Origin: Candidatus Saccharimonadota bacterium | GTDB lineage: Bacteria > Patescibacteriota > Saccharimonadia > Saccharimonadales > Saccharimonadaceae | Reading direction: 5' to 3' | NCBI GenBank assembly: GCA_028289065.1 | Contig: JAQGHA010000009.1 | Location: 62,001-126,000 of the forward strand | Length of the DNA: 64,000 nucleotides | Part shown: piece after piece, positions 7,309 to 15,506 of the stretch | How positions within the stretch are numbered: position 1 is the first letter of the stretch | Layout of the letters: each line of letters begins with the position of its first letter | Translations under genes and position numbers: made by a program | Notes under the pieces: model-generated | Told to the model about the DNA's origin: nothing | Databases searched by the model: none | Seen by the model: the letters and a program-made list of their open reading frames with translations, nothing else

Positions 7309-7959
7309 TTAATTAGTAATTGCTGTATAGACCACTGTATCGGTATACGAACCAGCCGGTAGCGAGGTATCAGAGCAAAGTCCGTACCAGACCGGTGTTA
7401 TTTCAGCTATTGGGGCTGCGACTGTCTTATAGGCAATTGTATCTGGGCTGCCTAATACGGGCACGCCAGCAAATTGGACCGATGGCACTGTAGTATTCGA
7501 CGATGCCGTCGTTGGGCCAGCACCAAAGCCAGCTATGCTATCGACACGATAGCCCCAAGTATTGGCAGTTAACGATACGGGCGCTGCCCTAGTACCAGAG
7601 ATGGCTACTATTGCACCACTTCCACTTCGGAGTAAGTTTGTATCTGTATCGGCATCGTTTACTTGCAAGGTATAGCCGGTGCTTGAACCAGTGCGCACGG
7701 AAACTTCGTCTTTAGCAACCGTACAGGTAGTACTGCCGCCCGGGGTAATATCAGCTACGACGGTTGTAGATGAGGTCAAAGTAATACTGCAAGTACCAAA
7801 TTCGCAGGTGCCATACGAACCAATGCCGTAAGTAAGGCCTTTAGCTGGGCTCATCATCAGCACCGCAAACACAAACATTGCGAGAATATATAAGCCAACA
7901 AATTGAAAGTAGGTTTTTTTCTTTGCATCTATCTGTAACGACATAGACGAAATTCTCAT
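7309..7959 (-). CDS. Secreted beta-rich surface protein, paralogue of the 8923 gene
   Basis: A 216-residue protein with a signal or anchor helix at about residues 18-42 ending before a Ser/Thr/Gly-rich beta domain. Two cysteines follow the signal (GTCEFGTC) and two more occur later (TCTV, GLCSD), allowing disulfides outside the cell. The central NTWGYRVDSIAGFGAGPTT and the C-terminal SYTDTVVYTAITN are shared with the protein at 8923-9540, so these are paralogues. It is the last gene of a three-gene minus-strand unit with a DUF916-like protein, resembling in layout (not proven in fold) the WxL surface protein loci of Firmicutes. Exact function unknown; probably cell-surface adhesion or coat. 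Confidence 0.75.
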   Translation of the reverse strand: MRISSMSLQIDAKKKTYFQFVGLYILAMFVFAVLMMSPAKGLTYGIGSYGTCEFGTCSITLTSSTTVVADITPGGSTTCTVAKDEVSVRTGSSTGYTLQVNDADTDTNLLRSGSGAIVAISGTRAAPVSLTANTWGYRVDSIAGFGAGPTTASSNTTVPSVQFAGVPVLGSPDTIAYKTVAAPIAEITPVWYGLCSDTSLPAGSYTDTVVYTAITN

Positions 7960-7965
7960 ACTTTC

Positions 7966-8907
7966 TTATTTTTTAGTGGCTTGTTCGCTCGAGCGCTTCC
8001 GACGGCCGGTGGCTTTGGACTTGAAGTACAAAACAGTTGCGAGGAATAATGCTAGGAAAACGACAATAATCCATGGTTGAACGTAGATAATTTGTTCATC
8101 GGGGAAATTTTGGTCCTTATCGGCAACGGTGGCGCTTCGACTAATCGTGTATATACCCACTGGCGAAGTTGGGGCCCAATCGACCGGTATTTGGCGCTGA
8201 GTCTGCGGTAATACGTATCGCTCTATGGTCGCGTTATATACTTCTTTACCTGAAAAGTTTTTTACACTAGCTTTAACGGTTGCTTGGAAGTGGACTCCGC
8301 CGGTGTTACTCACCTTAAAACCAAGTGGGATACTGCCTTCGTATCGGAAACCGCCAACTGGCTGAACGGATGCATTGCCGTCGACCTTAACATCGCCTTC
8401 AACGGTGATATACAAAATATTACCAACACGATTACGTGGCTGTACTCCCCCACTTTGACTAGCTGCGTCTGGCCGGGTTTCAGCAAATAATACAGCGTAG
8501 TATCCACCAGCTGCTGTGCCGCTTGGTACAGTTACCGTGTAGTTAATATCGGCGGATTTTTGCGGACCAACGGTTACCAGTGGATTGCTTACTTTAATCC
8601 AGGTTGCCGTTTCGGTCGATCCAGGCAATTGTGTAAACAGCGGTGTATATTCAAGGCCGGTCACATAGTACGGCGAAGCTTTGGTTACTAAATTATAGGC
8701 GTCTCCACCGCTATTAAGTACCTGAAAACTTTTTTGAATCGTACTTCCCGCCTTAACCGATATAAGCGTGGAAGATGGTGACATAGTAATGTTTTGCGAT
8801 GTGTTCGCTTGGGCGTAAGCCGAAGATCCGACAAGTAATGGAACAGCTAGGACAACAAATGCGGCTAGTAAGAAAATTTTATTTTTCAGTGGAAAGCTCA
8901 ACGTCAT
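7966..8907 (-). CDS. DUF916-like (WxL-interacting type) surface protein with C-terminal membrane anchor
   Basis: A 313-residue protein: N-terminal signal (about 8-31), a first Ig-like domain with MSPSSTLISVKAGSTIQKSF and the GGYYAVLFAETRP strand typical of DUF916 peptidoglycan-binding domains, a second beta domain (about 170-270, VGIYTISRSATV), one membrane helix (about 281-300) and a basic cytoplasmic tail (KATGRRKRSSEQATKK). In Firmicutes such proteins bridge WxL proteins and the wall. Here it sits between two paralogous secreted proteins with 6-nt and 15-nt gaps, so a surface complex of the three is likely. The match is to architecture and short motifs, not a computed hit. Confidence 0.72.
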   Translation of the reverse strand: MTLSFPLKNKIFLLAAFVVLAVPLLVGSSAYAQANTSQNITMSPSSTLISVKAGSTIQKSFQVLNSGGDAYNLVTKASPYYVTGLEYTPLFTQLPGSTETATWIKVSNPLVTVGPQKSADINYTVTVPSGTAAGGYYAVLFAETRPDAASQSGGVQPRNRVGNILYITVEGDVKVDGNASVQPVGGFRYEGSIPLGFKVSNTGGVHFQATVKASVKNFSGKEVYNATIERYVLPQTQRQIPVDWAPTSPVGIYTISRSATVADKDQNFPDEQIIYVQPWIIVVFLALFLATVLYFKSKATGRRKRSSEQATKK

Positions 8908-8922
8908 ACCACTACCTTAGCA

Positions 8923-9540
8923 CTAATTAGTTGTTGCGGTATAGGTAACGCTGTTAGTGTAAGTGCCCGAAGGAGTAGCAGTATTAACAGCAACACTGTA
9001 CCAAACGGTTGTTACGTCGTTTGTAGCTGTTGTGCCAGTTGTCTTTAAGGTCTGAGGAGCACCGGTTGCAGGAACTGGGGCATATGTAGTTGTGCCGATA
9101 GTAGCATTACTCGCACCAGTTGTAGGACCGGCACCAAATCCACCGATGCCGTCAACGCGGTATCCCCAAGTGTTTGCCGATAAAGCCGTTGGCGACGCAA
9201 AAGTACTACCGGTAATAGCTGGAATTGAGTTACCACCAGAAACTAAAGCCGAAGAGCCAGTTGTCTCTGCAAGTGATAGTGTATACCCAGCTGAGTTGTT
9301 CGTACTCACGGTTACGGTGTCACTAGCAGTAGTTTGTACACCAGCACCAGTTGGTGTTGAGTTCAAGTTAACGGTACCAGAGGTAGTAAACACGTTAATA
9401 GCTGAGCCAATGGTTGAACTAATGGTTGTTGTTGTAGTCAATGCTTCAACAGTGAATGGGAATACTAAAACGGCTAATAAACCGAAAGTTAAAGATGCAG
9501 CTACTACTTTCGAACGAGTGAACAATGTCTTGGTTTTCAT
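8923..9540 (-). CDS. Secreted beta-rich surface protein
   Basis: A 205-residue protein with a basic N-terminus and a signal helix (about 12-33), then an almost entirely Thr/Ser/Ala/Val beta domain without cysteine. It shares NTWGYRVDGIGGFGAGPTT and the C-terminal TYTNSVTYTATTN with the protein at 7309-7959. Tryptophan-containing motifs (TWGYR, TVWYS) recall WxL-type domains, and the adjacent DUF916-like gene supports that reading. First gene of the unit: AAGG 6-9 nt before ATG and a canonical promoter at 9595-9623 predict strong expression. It may be an abundant coat protein; the role is inferred. Confidence 0.75.
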   Translation of the reverse strand: MKTKTLFTRSKVVAASLTFGLLAVLVFPFTVEALTTTTTISSTIGSAINVFTTSGTVNLNSTPTGAGVQTTASDTVTVSTNNSAGYTLSLAETTGSSALVSGGNSIPAITGSTFASPTALSANTWGYRVDGIGGFGAGPTTGASNATIGTTTYAPVPATGAPQTLKTTGTTATNDVTTVWYSVAVNTATPSGTYTNSVTYTATTN

Positions 9541-9594
9541 TTTTATACCTTGGTACTAATTTAATGTTAGTTTTTGATAATGCTTCTGTCCTCA

Positions 9595-9623
9595 ATTAAA
9601 CCATATCGATAATGTTTATACAA
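9595..9623 (-). promoter_or_regulatory. Promoter of the surface-protein unit
   Basis: TTGTAT (9618-9623) and TTTAAT (9595-9600) on the minus strand, 17-nt spacer, followed by a leader of about 50 nt with an AAGG ribosome site. Confidence 0.55.
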
Positions 9624-9674
9624 CTATGTAATTTCTACCTATGATTTCCTATATTACTAGGTTGGCATAAGTGG

Positions 9675-9680
9675 TATAAT
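9675..9680 (+). promoter_or_regulatory. -10 box of the tail-fibre-like gene
   Basis: A perfect TATAAT at 9675-9680 with no clear -35 box; the leader of about 35 nt carries GGAGAGG (9702-9708), 13 nt before the ATG at 9722. Confidence 0.55.
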
Positions 9681-9721
9681 TTTGTATAGAATCCGTAGAG
9701 CGGAGAGGTTAAAAATAACAG

Positions 9722-10468
9722 ATGAGCAGATTGCCGAACGTCGGTGGCGACGATAATGAGTGGGGTGTCATTTTAAATGACTATCTTTCCGTGTCGCTTA
9801 ATAGTGACGGTACTTTAAAAACAGCTTCTCTGCCCGCTTCCTCCCTTACCAGCTCAGGTATTGTAGAATTAGCAACTACCGCCGAAGCAATAACCGGTAC
9901 TGATGCGGTTCGCGCCGTTACGCCAGCTGGCCTCAGCGCCGCTAATGCCTATAAAGCTGATCTTAGCCATACCCATTCCGGAGCAGATATTACCAGCGGC
10001 AGTATCTCCGCTAGCTATTTGCCAGCTTCTTCGGCAGCCGCCTCCGGTATTGTTGAACTGGCTACTGTTGCAGAAACCCTTATCGGCACTGATACCGTTC
10101 GGGCTGTTACACCAGCTGGCGTTGATGCTGCCCTGGTAGTTGGTTCCGGCCCAATAACCCTTATAGATGCCGCCACGGTCGAAACCGACGCTTCGCTTTC
10201 TAATTACTTTAGGGTTGGTATTACTGCAAGCAGAACCCTAGGGGCCCCAACTAATCCAACTGATGGACAGCGTATTTTATGGGAAATTACCGCTGTAAGT
10301 GGCAATAAGGTAATTACCCCGGCTATCGGTACTAGTGGGTCGTTTAAATTTGGATCAGATTTTACAGTCATACCCATGATACTAAGCGGAACAACAACTT
10401 TTATTGGAGCTGTATATCGCTCCTCAACGGCGCGTTGGCACATTATTTCGGTAGGGTCAGGACACTAG
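9722..10468 (+). CDS. Phage tail-fibre-like protein
   Basis: A 248-residue protein built like a phage tail fibre. The N-terminus (LPNVGGDDNEWGVILNDYL...DGTLK) is the form seen at the start of many tail-associated proteins. Two tail-fibre repeats, SGIVELA...GTDAVRAVTPAG at residues 45-70 and SGIVELA...GTDTVRAVTPAG at 108-133, flank an HTH/SAD spacer, and a C-terminal beta domain (RTLGAPTNPTDGQRILWEI...AVYRSSTARWHII) is the usual tail-tip fold. No signal peptide is visible, and no capsid, terminase or lysis gene is near. The next gene follows after 3 nt, so both are one unit. Probably a receptor-binding or host-attachment protein; the route of export is unknown. Confidence 0.78.
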   Translation: MSRLPNVGGDDNEWGVILNDYLSVSLNSDGTLKTASLPASSLTSSGIVELATTAEAITGTDAVRAVTPAGLSAANAYKADLSHTHSGADITSGSISASYLPASSAAASGIVELATVAETLIGTDTVRAVTPAGVDAALVVGSGPITLIDAATVETDASLSNYFRVGITASRTLGAPTNPTDGQRILWEITAVSGNKVITPAIGTSGSFKFGSDFTVIPMILSGTTTFIGAVYRSSTARWHIISVGSGH

Positions 10469-10471
10469 GCT

Positions 10472-11830
10472 ATGGCTGTCTTATTTCAAGCAATAGGCAC
10501 AGGATCCTCTGCGACAACAGGAACCTTAACGGTACCGTGGCCCGTACATTTAGTAGACGATATTGGTCTTCTATTTGTAAATTCATCTGCTGGTGGAACC
10601 GTAGAGACCCTTGCAACGGCGAATGGTTTCACCTATTTGAATACATATTCAACGGGCACAGGTACCGCCGGTACGAAAATTGCTGTCTACTGGGCAAGAG
10701 CTACAACAAATACCATGGCAAGTCCAATTCTTACCGCTGGTTCCGATTATAAATACGGTGTCATTGCAACTTTCCGAGGAGCAATTACAACCGGTAGTCC
10801 CATCAACGTCTACGATGGAGGCGTCAAGGCTTCCGCTAGCACAACTGCATCCATTACGAGTGTTACAACTACCGTTACTGATACATATATTGTCAATGCT
10901 ATTGCCAGTGACCTTTCCTCAACCGCAGCCTTTGTAACGAGTTATACAAACGCTAATCTTTCCACCCTTACTAAGCGGTTTGATACTGGGACAACTAGTG
11001 GTTTGGGTGGGCAAATATCATTCGCAACCGGCGCAATGGCAACAGCTGGGCCGACCGGTACCACCAACGTCGTACTCACTTCAAGTATCAATGCCTTTGT
11101 TTCTTTAGCTCTTATACCTGCACCGCACCTTACCAGTTTCGTTAATACATTCGAGGGCGGTACAGATGGAGTTGCAATTACGAACGGCAATTCAGGTGGT
11201 GCCTCTGGTTTACAACTCACAAGTACCTTGTTCAACACAGGCGCATCAATCACATTCAGTAATATTATAGCTCGTGGCACATTAGCTATGAAAATAACCT
11301 ACCCTACAAATACCGCTGCTTACGGTATATGGAATTGGGAAAGTTCAGTCCGATCAGTTGCTCGTTTTTATGTTTATTTCAAAGATTTCATAGATCCAAG
11401 TTACTTCGAACTGATGCGCTTTCGAAACGCTACAAGCACACATACAGGTTTAATTACACTGGTGGATAGTTGCATAAGAATACGATCATTTAGTGTACAG
11501 GCAACTTCAGTAATAAAGATTCAGCCAAATAGCTGGTACAGATTTGAGTTAGCAGTCACCAAAGGAACTACAACTTCTAATGGGCGCGTTGAGTTTGTCG
11601 GTTATGATAATGATTCTCTTACTCCTTTCTATAGTTACGATAGTGGAACAACGGCTGACACCGGCACAACCGACTTATCAACTGTTCGTCTCGGGTCTGC
11701 AACCCCTGCAGTGAGTGACATGACTGTTTATTATGACGACTTTTCCGTCCAAGAACTTGCGTCTGGTTTTATTGGTCCTTCAGCCACCGGCACTAACTAC
11801 GATACAACTCAATTCTTATCCTTTTTCTAA
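10472..11830 (+). CDS. Large two-domain tail-like adhesin
   Basis: A 452-residue Thr/Ser/Gly-rich protein. Residues about 1-225 form a repetitive beta domain of the type found in phage tail and secreted proteins (VDDIGLLFVN, GFTYLNTYSTGTG, GVIATFRGAI, SPINVYDGG). Residues about 228-445 look like a concanavalin/LamG-type jelly roll (FEGGTDGVAI, YGIWNWESS, NSWYRFELAVTKG, YYDDFSVQEL), suggesting carbohydrate binding. No cleavable signal peptide is visible. It is co-transcribed with the tail-fibre-like gene, 3 nt apart. The first domain resembles the C-terminal domain of the pilin at 17401-18489. Function as a host or surface adhesin is inferred. Confidence 0.7.
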   Translation: MAVLFQAIGTGSSATTGTLTVPWPVHLVDDIGLLFVNSSAGGTVETLATANGFTYLNTYSTGTGTAGTKIAVYWARATTNTMASPILTAGSDYKYGVIATFRGAITTGSPINVYDGGVKASASTTASITSVTTTVTDTYIVNAIASDLSSTAAFVTSYTNANLSTLTKRFDTGTTSGLGGQISFATGAMATAGPTGTTNVVLTSSINAFVSLALIPAPHLTSFVNTFEGGTDGVAITNGNSGGASGLQLTSTLFNTGASITFSNIIARGTLAMKITYPTNTAAYGIWNWESSVRSVARFYVYFKDFIDPSYFELMRFRNATSTHTGLITLVDSCIRIRSFSVQATSVIKIQPNSWYRFELAVTKGTTTSNGRVEFVGYDNDSLTPFYSYDSGTTADTGTTDLSTVRLGSATPAVSDMTVYYDDFSVQELASGFIGPSATGTNYDTTQFLSFF

Positions 11831-11867
11831 ATTAAATTCTGGTTGTTTATAGAGGTATAATAGATAC

Positions 11868-13040
11868 ATGGTCCGTATTCCACTAGCTGAACGCATGCGT
11901 CCGCAAACACTCGATGAAGTGATTGGACAAACACACCTCCTAGGCAATAAAGAAATTATTCGACAGATTGTTAAAAACCGCGAACCGGTCAGTCTGCTTT
12001 TATGGGGGCCGCCCGGTAGCGGCAAAACAACATTAGCGCGCATTATAGCCCGTGAAGTGCAAGCTGAATTTATAGAAATCTCTGCCGTTACCAGCGGCAA
12101 AAAAGATGTTGAACGAATTGTCGAACATGCCCGCCAAAACTGGAACCTACAACTCCGCACTATTTTATTTGTAGATGAGATTCATCGTTTCAACAAAGCC
12201 CAGCAAGATGCCTTTTTGCCACACGTTGAATCTGGCCTTATTACATTAATAGGGGCCACCACTGAAAACCCTAGCTTCGAGGTAATTACTCCCCTTTTAA
12301 GCCGGAGCCGAGTATTGGTTCTTGAGCCATTAAACAAAGAAGACATTATTGCAATTTTAAAACACGCTGTCGCCGAAGAAGCTGTTGTTAAACGAGTGTC
12401 GGCAGAAGCAATTGATTACATTGCCGAATTATCCGGTGGTGATGCTAGGGTCGCACTTGGCAACCTTGAACTCGCTTTAACAATGGCGAAGAAGATTGAT
12501 ATCGAAGTGGTCAAATCAGCCGCACAAAAACGGCTTCCTGGTTACGATAAAAAAGGCGACATGCACTATAACGTTATATCGGCGTTTATTAAAAGCATGC
12601 GCGGCAGTCATGTTGACGCTACCTTATACTATTTAGCTCGTATGATTGATGCTGGTGAGGATCCGAAGTTTATTGCCCGGCGGATGGTAATATTTGCTTC
12701 CGAAGATATTGGCCTGGCCGGCAATGGTGCGCTCGGTTTAGCATTAAATGCTTTTCAAGCTGTGGAGCGTGTTGGTATGCCTGAATCAAATTATATTTTA
12801 TTCCACGTTGCTACGGCATTGGCAAAATCTGAAAAGTCCCGAGCAACCAGCGACGCTATGCATACCGCTCAGCGTTTAGCCAAACAACACCCAGATGCCC
12901 CTGTGCCGCTTCACCTACGCAATGCGCCAACGAAACTCATGAAAGATCTTGACTATGGCAAGGGGTATAAGTGGGAGGCCGACTTCAAACACGAAAAAGG
13001 CTTTTTACCCAAAGAGCTGAAAAACGAAAAAATCTTTTAA
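11868..13040 (+). CDS. rarA: Replication-associated recombination protein A (RarA/MgsA AAA ATPase)
   Basis: Clamp-loader-like AAA ATPase acting at stalled replication forks. Walker [10 protein letters not shown] (about residues 47-55), Walker [15 protein letters not shown] (about 99-112), sensor 1 [11 protein letters not shown] and the C-terminal tetramerisation region ([33 protein letters not shown]) are all present. At 390 residues it is shorter than the usual 430-450 but no domain appears missing. A TATAAT at 11856-11861 is only 6 nt from the ATG and there is no ribosome site, so the mRNA is predicted to be leaderless. Confidence 0.95.
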   Translation: MVRIPLAERMRPQTLDEVIGQTHLLGNKEIIRQIVKNREPVSLLLWGPPGSGKTTLARIIAREVQAEFIEISAVTSGKKDVERIVEHARQNWNLQLRTILFVDEIHRFNKAQQDAFLPHVESGLITLIGATTENPSFEVITPLLSRSRVLVLEPLNKEDIIAILKHAVAEEAVVKRVSAEAIDYIAELSGGDARVALGNLELALTMAKKIDIEVVKSAAQKRLPGYDKKGDMHYNVISAFIKSMRGSHVDATLYYLARMIDAGEDPKFIARRMVIFASEDIGLAGNGALGLALNAFQAVERVGMPESNYILFHVATALAKSEKSRATSDAMHTAQRLAKQHPDAPVPLHLRNAPTKLMKDLDYGKGYKWEADFKHEKGFLPKELKNEKIF

Positions 13041-13085
13041 AGCTCATGTTTGCATGTGTATCAATTTAAGTATTAAATTACTCTA

Positions 13086-13853
13086 ATGGATATTACTGAA
13101 AAAATGGAACGTGCTTTCGCCGAACTGCCGGGAGTGCGCGTTGGCCCTTATTACTCACAAATTCATAATGAATATAATCGTGAAGATTTTCTTCGTTCTA
13201 TAATTGCGCCTAATGTATTAGTCGCCCTTCATCGAGCCAGGCAAGCCCAAGAACTAGCCGTTTCATACCGGGACTTTAATGTTGGCGCTGCAGCGGTTGC
13301 GCTTACCAGGCATAATGCTGGTTTTCAAATACTGCCAGGTATTAATGCAAAAACTAACGAAGAAGGGCCACTCAATATGCATGCCGAACAATTAGCTCTC
13401 CGAACCGCAAAAACGCATAATGCCGATATGATAAGTATTGTGGCGGTAGTGGGAAATACTCAACCCGACCAACAAAGTGGTCATGAAATGCACACCCTTC
13501 ATCCATGTGGGAAATGTCGAACTAAACTATTCGAAGAACCTTTAATAGACAATGATGCGACGCTAATATTCAGTGCATTACCTGATTTGCAAACAATTGA
13601 AGTAGCGACCGTTAATGGCCTCCTCGCTTACCATAACGACGAAGATCCGGACCCAAGTGGAGTTACGTTATTTCAGTTTCCTGACCTCGAATTATTCAAA
13701 CCATTTATACCTCCAGAAAATGGAGTAGTGCGATTAGAAGATAACCAGCGAACGGACGAAGAGGAAAGAATCTGGGGAGCTACTATTGGCCATTACGTAT
13801 TGCAGCATCAACTTAGGCTACATAACTCAAGCCAGAATCAATTAGATAGTTAA
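13086..13853 (+). CDS. Cytidine-deaminase-fold protein
   Basis: A 255-residue protein. The centre carries the zinc and proton-relay motifs of cytidine deaminases: FNVGAAAVAL, NMHAEQLAL (His-Ala-Glu, about residues 99-107) and HPCGKCR (Pro-Cys-x-x-Cys, about 140-146). It is much longer than a normal tetrameric cytidine deaminase (about 130 residues): there are about 40 extra N-terminal and about 85 extra C-terminal residues of unknown fold. Substrate therefore uncertain: free cytidine, a modified nucleoside, or something else. It lies 45 nt after rarA and ends 3 nt from the convergent trehalase gene. No clear ribosome site is seen. Confidence 0.75.
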   Translation: MDITEKMERAFAELPGVRVGPYYSQIHNEYNREDFLRSIIAPNVLVALHRARQAQELAVSYRDFNVGAAAVALTRHNAGFQILPGINAKTNEEGPLNMHAEQLALRTAKTHNADMISIVAVVGNTQPDQQSGHEMHTLHPCGKCRTKLFEEPLIDNDATLIFSALPDLQTIEVATVNGLLAYHNDEDPDPSGVTLFQFPDLELFKPFIPPENGVVRLEDNQRTDEEERIWGATIGHYVLQHQLRLHNSSQNQLDS

Positions 13854-13856
13854 CAT

Positions 13857-15446
13857 TTAGTTCTTAAAGCCACGTTTCAAAGCTTCGTACACACCGTTTG
13901 TCCAACCAAACCCGTCTTGTAAAACGTACTCGCCGCCGCCGCCTAAGCCATCGTCACTTTGTACATTGTATTTTTCCACAAACTTCTGCGATTGTGTATA
14001 AACTTTTTCGTTCAATTCAACCCATCGTTTTGCAATTTCATCCGCCAGGTCATTGTGTCCATAATTTCGTAGGCCTTTTATAGCTACCCATTGCAAAGGT
14101 GCCCAGCCATTCGGCGCGTCCCATTGTTGGCCGTTTTCATTTAAGGTAGTTACTAAGCCGCCTGGTTGAAGAAAATCTTTTCTCAGCACTTCAGCTACGC
14201 GGTCTGCTTGTTCTTGTGTAGCTAGGTTCACAAACAATGGAAATACACCGGCTAAACTCATGACGTTCGTTGGTGTGCTGTGATGAAAATTGAAATCACC
14301 ATAAAAACCGAGCTTTTCATCCCATAAATAATCCTGAATAGCTTGGCGGCGAACCTTAGCTTTCTGTCTAAATTGCCGAGCTTTAACAAAGTTAAATGAG
14401 GCTTTGTATGCGTCTGCAATAGTCATTTCCAAATGGTACAATAAACTATTTAAATCAACTGGAATAATATCAGCGGTGTGAATTGATTTAATATCTGCCG
14501 GGTCTAAGAACCAACGTGAACTAAAATCCCAACCAGATTCGGCGGCAGCTCTAATGTGCAAATACAAACGTCGGCTATCTACCCTACCGGATTGTTCAGC
14601 CGTTTCGATATCTTCTTTTAACGACTCAGGACGTGGTGTATTTTTATTATCGTAATAACGGTTCAATAACGAACCATCCGGCATTTCAGCTAAGCGCCTA
14701 TAGGCTAAGTGTTCAGTGTTCGCTAGTTTCGTTTTACCTTTCATCCAAAAGCGATATTCCGCCGTTAAATAGGGTAAGTATTCGCGCAAAACATTTTTAC
14801 CTTTTTTATTGGCAAGTAACTCAACCATGTGTGAAAAGAAAGGTGGCTGGGAACGGCTTAACAAATACGTACGATTTGCAGTAGGAATATAACCATATTT
14901 ACGAATTTGATGCGTATAATTTTTCATCATGTCGTCAATTGGTCGCCACCGGCCGCTTGAGGCTAAACCGAGCATAATGAAATAGGTGTCCCAGTAGAAC
15001 TGCTCGTTAAAGCGACCACCCGGTACGATGTATTTATGCGGCAGAGCTAACAAAGAACCGCGCGCAACTCGGTTTCGGCGTTCTAGGAAGGTCCATAGCT
15101 CATCGATGTGTTCCAAAGGAGTATGGTCTGGGCTACTTTCATATACTCGCTGGTAAACGCCTTCTGTAGCGTCGTAAAAATGCCGGGTCACGAAATCACG
15201 TAAATCAAAATCAGGGTCTTTTTTAAGTAACTTGTATTCTTCTTTAATAGAACGTAGACGATGGCCAGGAACAAGGTCAACAAATGTTTTGCCATCACCA
15301 TAGACATTCATTTTTTGAACATCAAGTAACAATTCGCCTAAACTTTCGTCGACGTCTTTATCATTTTTTAACAAAATACCAGTCGTTTTCACTAAGGCCG
15401 ATTTAATCGGATCAGTGATTGGACTGGTGTTTATTTTTCTTGCCAT
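13857..15446 (-). CDS. Alpha,alpha-trehalase (GH37)
   Basis: Hydrolyses trehalose to two glucoses. Family signatures are complete: PGGRFNEQFYWDTYF, ESGWDFSSRW with the catalytic Asp, QWDAPNGWAPLQW, and GGGGEYVLQDGFGWTNG with the catalytic Glu. About 529 residues, normal for GH37. There is no signal peptide, so it should be cytoplasmic. I use the ATG at 15446: a TATACT at 15455-15460 lies 8 nt upstream, whereas an in-frame GTG at 15452 would be only 2 nt from it. No trehalose transporter or phosphorylase is visible in the window, so trehalose must come from elsewhere or from the host. Confidence 0.93.
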   Translation of the reverse strand: MARKINTSPITDPIKSALVKTTGILLKNDKDVDESLGELLLDVQKMNVYGDGKTFVDLVPGHRLRSIKEEYKLLKKDPDFDLRDFVTRHFYDATEGVYQRVYESSPDHTPLEHIDELWTFLERRNRVARGSLLALPHKYIVPGGRFNEQFYWDTYFIMLGLASSGRWRPIDDMMKNYTHQIRKYGYIPTANRTYLLSRSQPPFFSHMVELLANKKGKNVLREYLPYLTAEYRFWMKGKTKLANTEHLAYRRLAEMPDGSLLNRYYDNKNTPRPESLKEDIETAEQSGRVDSRRLYLHIRAAAESGWDFSSRWFLDPADIKSIHTADIIPVDLNSLLYHLEMTIADAYKASFNFVKARQFRQKAKVRRQAIQDYLWDEKLGFYGDFNFHHSTPTNVMSLAGVFPLFVNLATQEQADRVAEVLRKDFLQPGGLVTTLNENGQQWDAPNGWAPLQWVAIKGLRNYGHNDLADEIAKRWVELNEKVYTQSQKFVEKYNVQSDDGLGGGGEYVLQDGFGWTNGVYEALKRGFKN

Positions 15447-15506
15447 TACCACCCAGTATAGACGGAGTTGCTAAAAGTTAGCAAGGTAATAAGCGCAGAA
15501 AATAGT

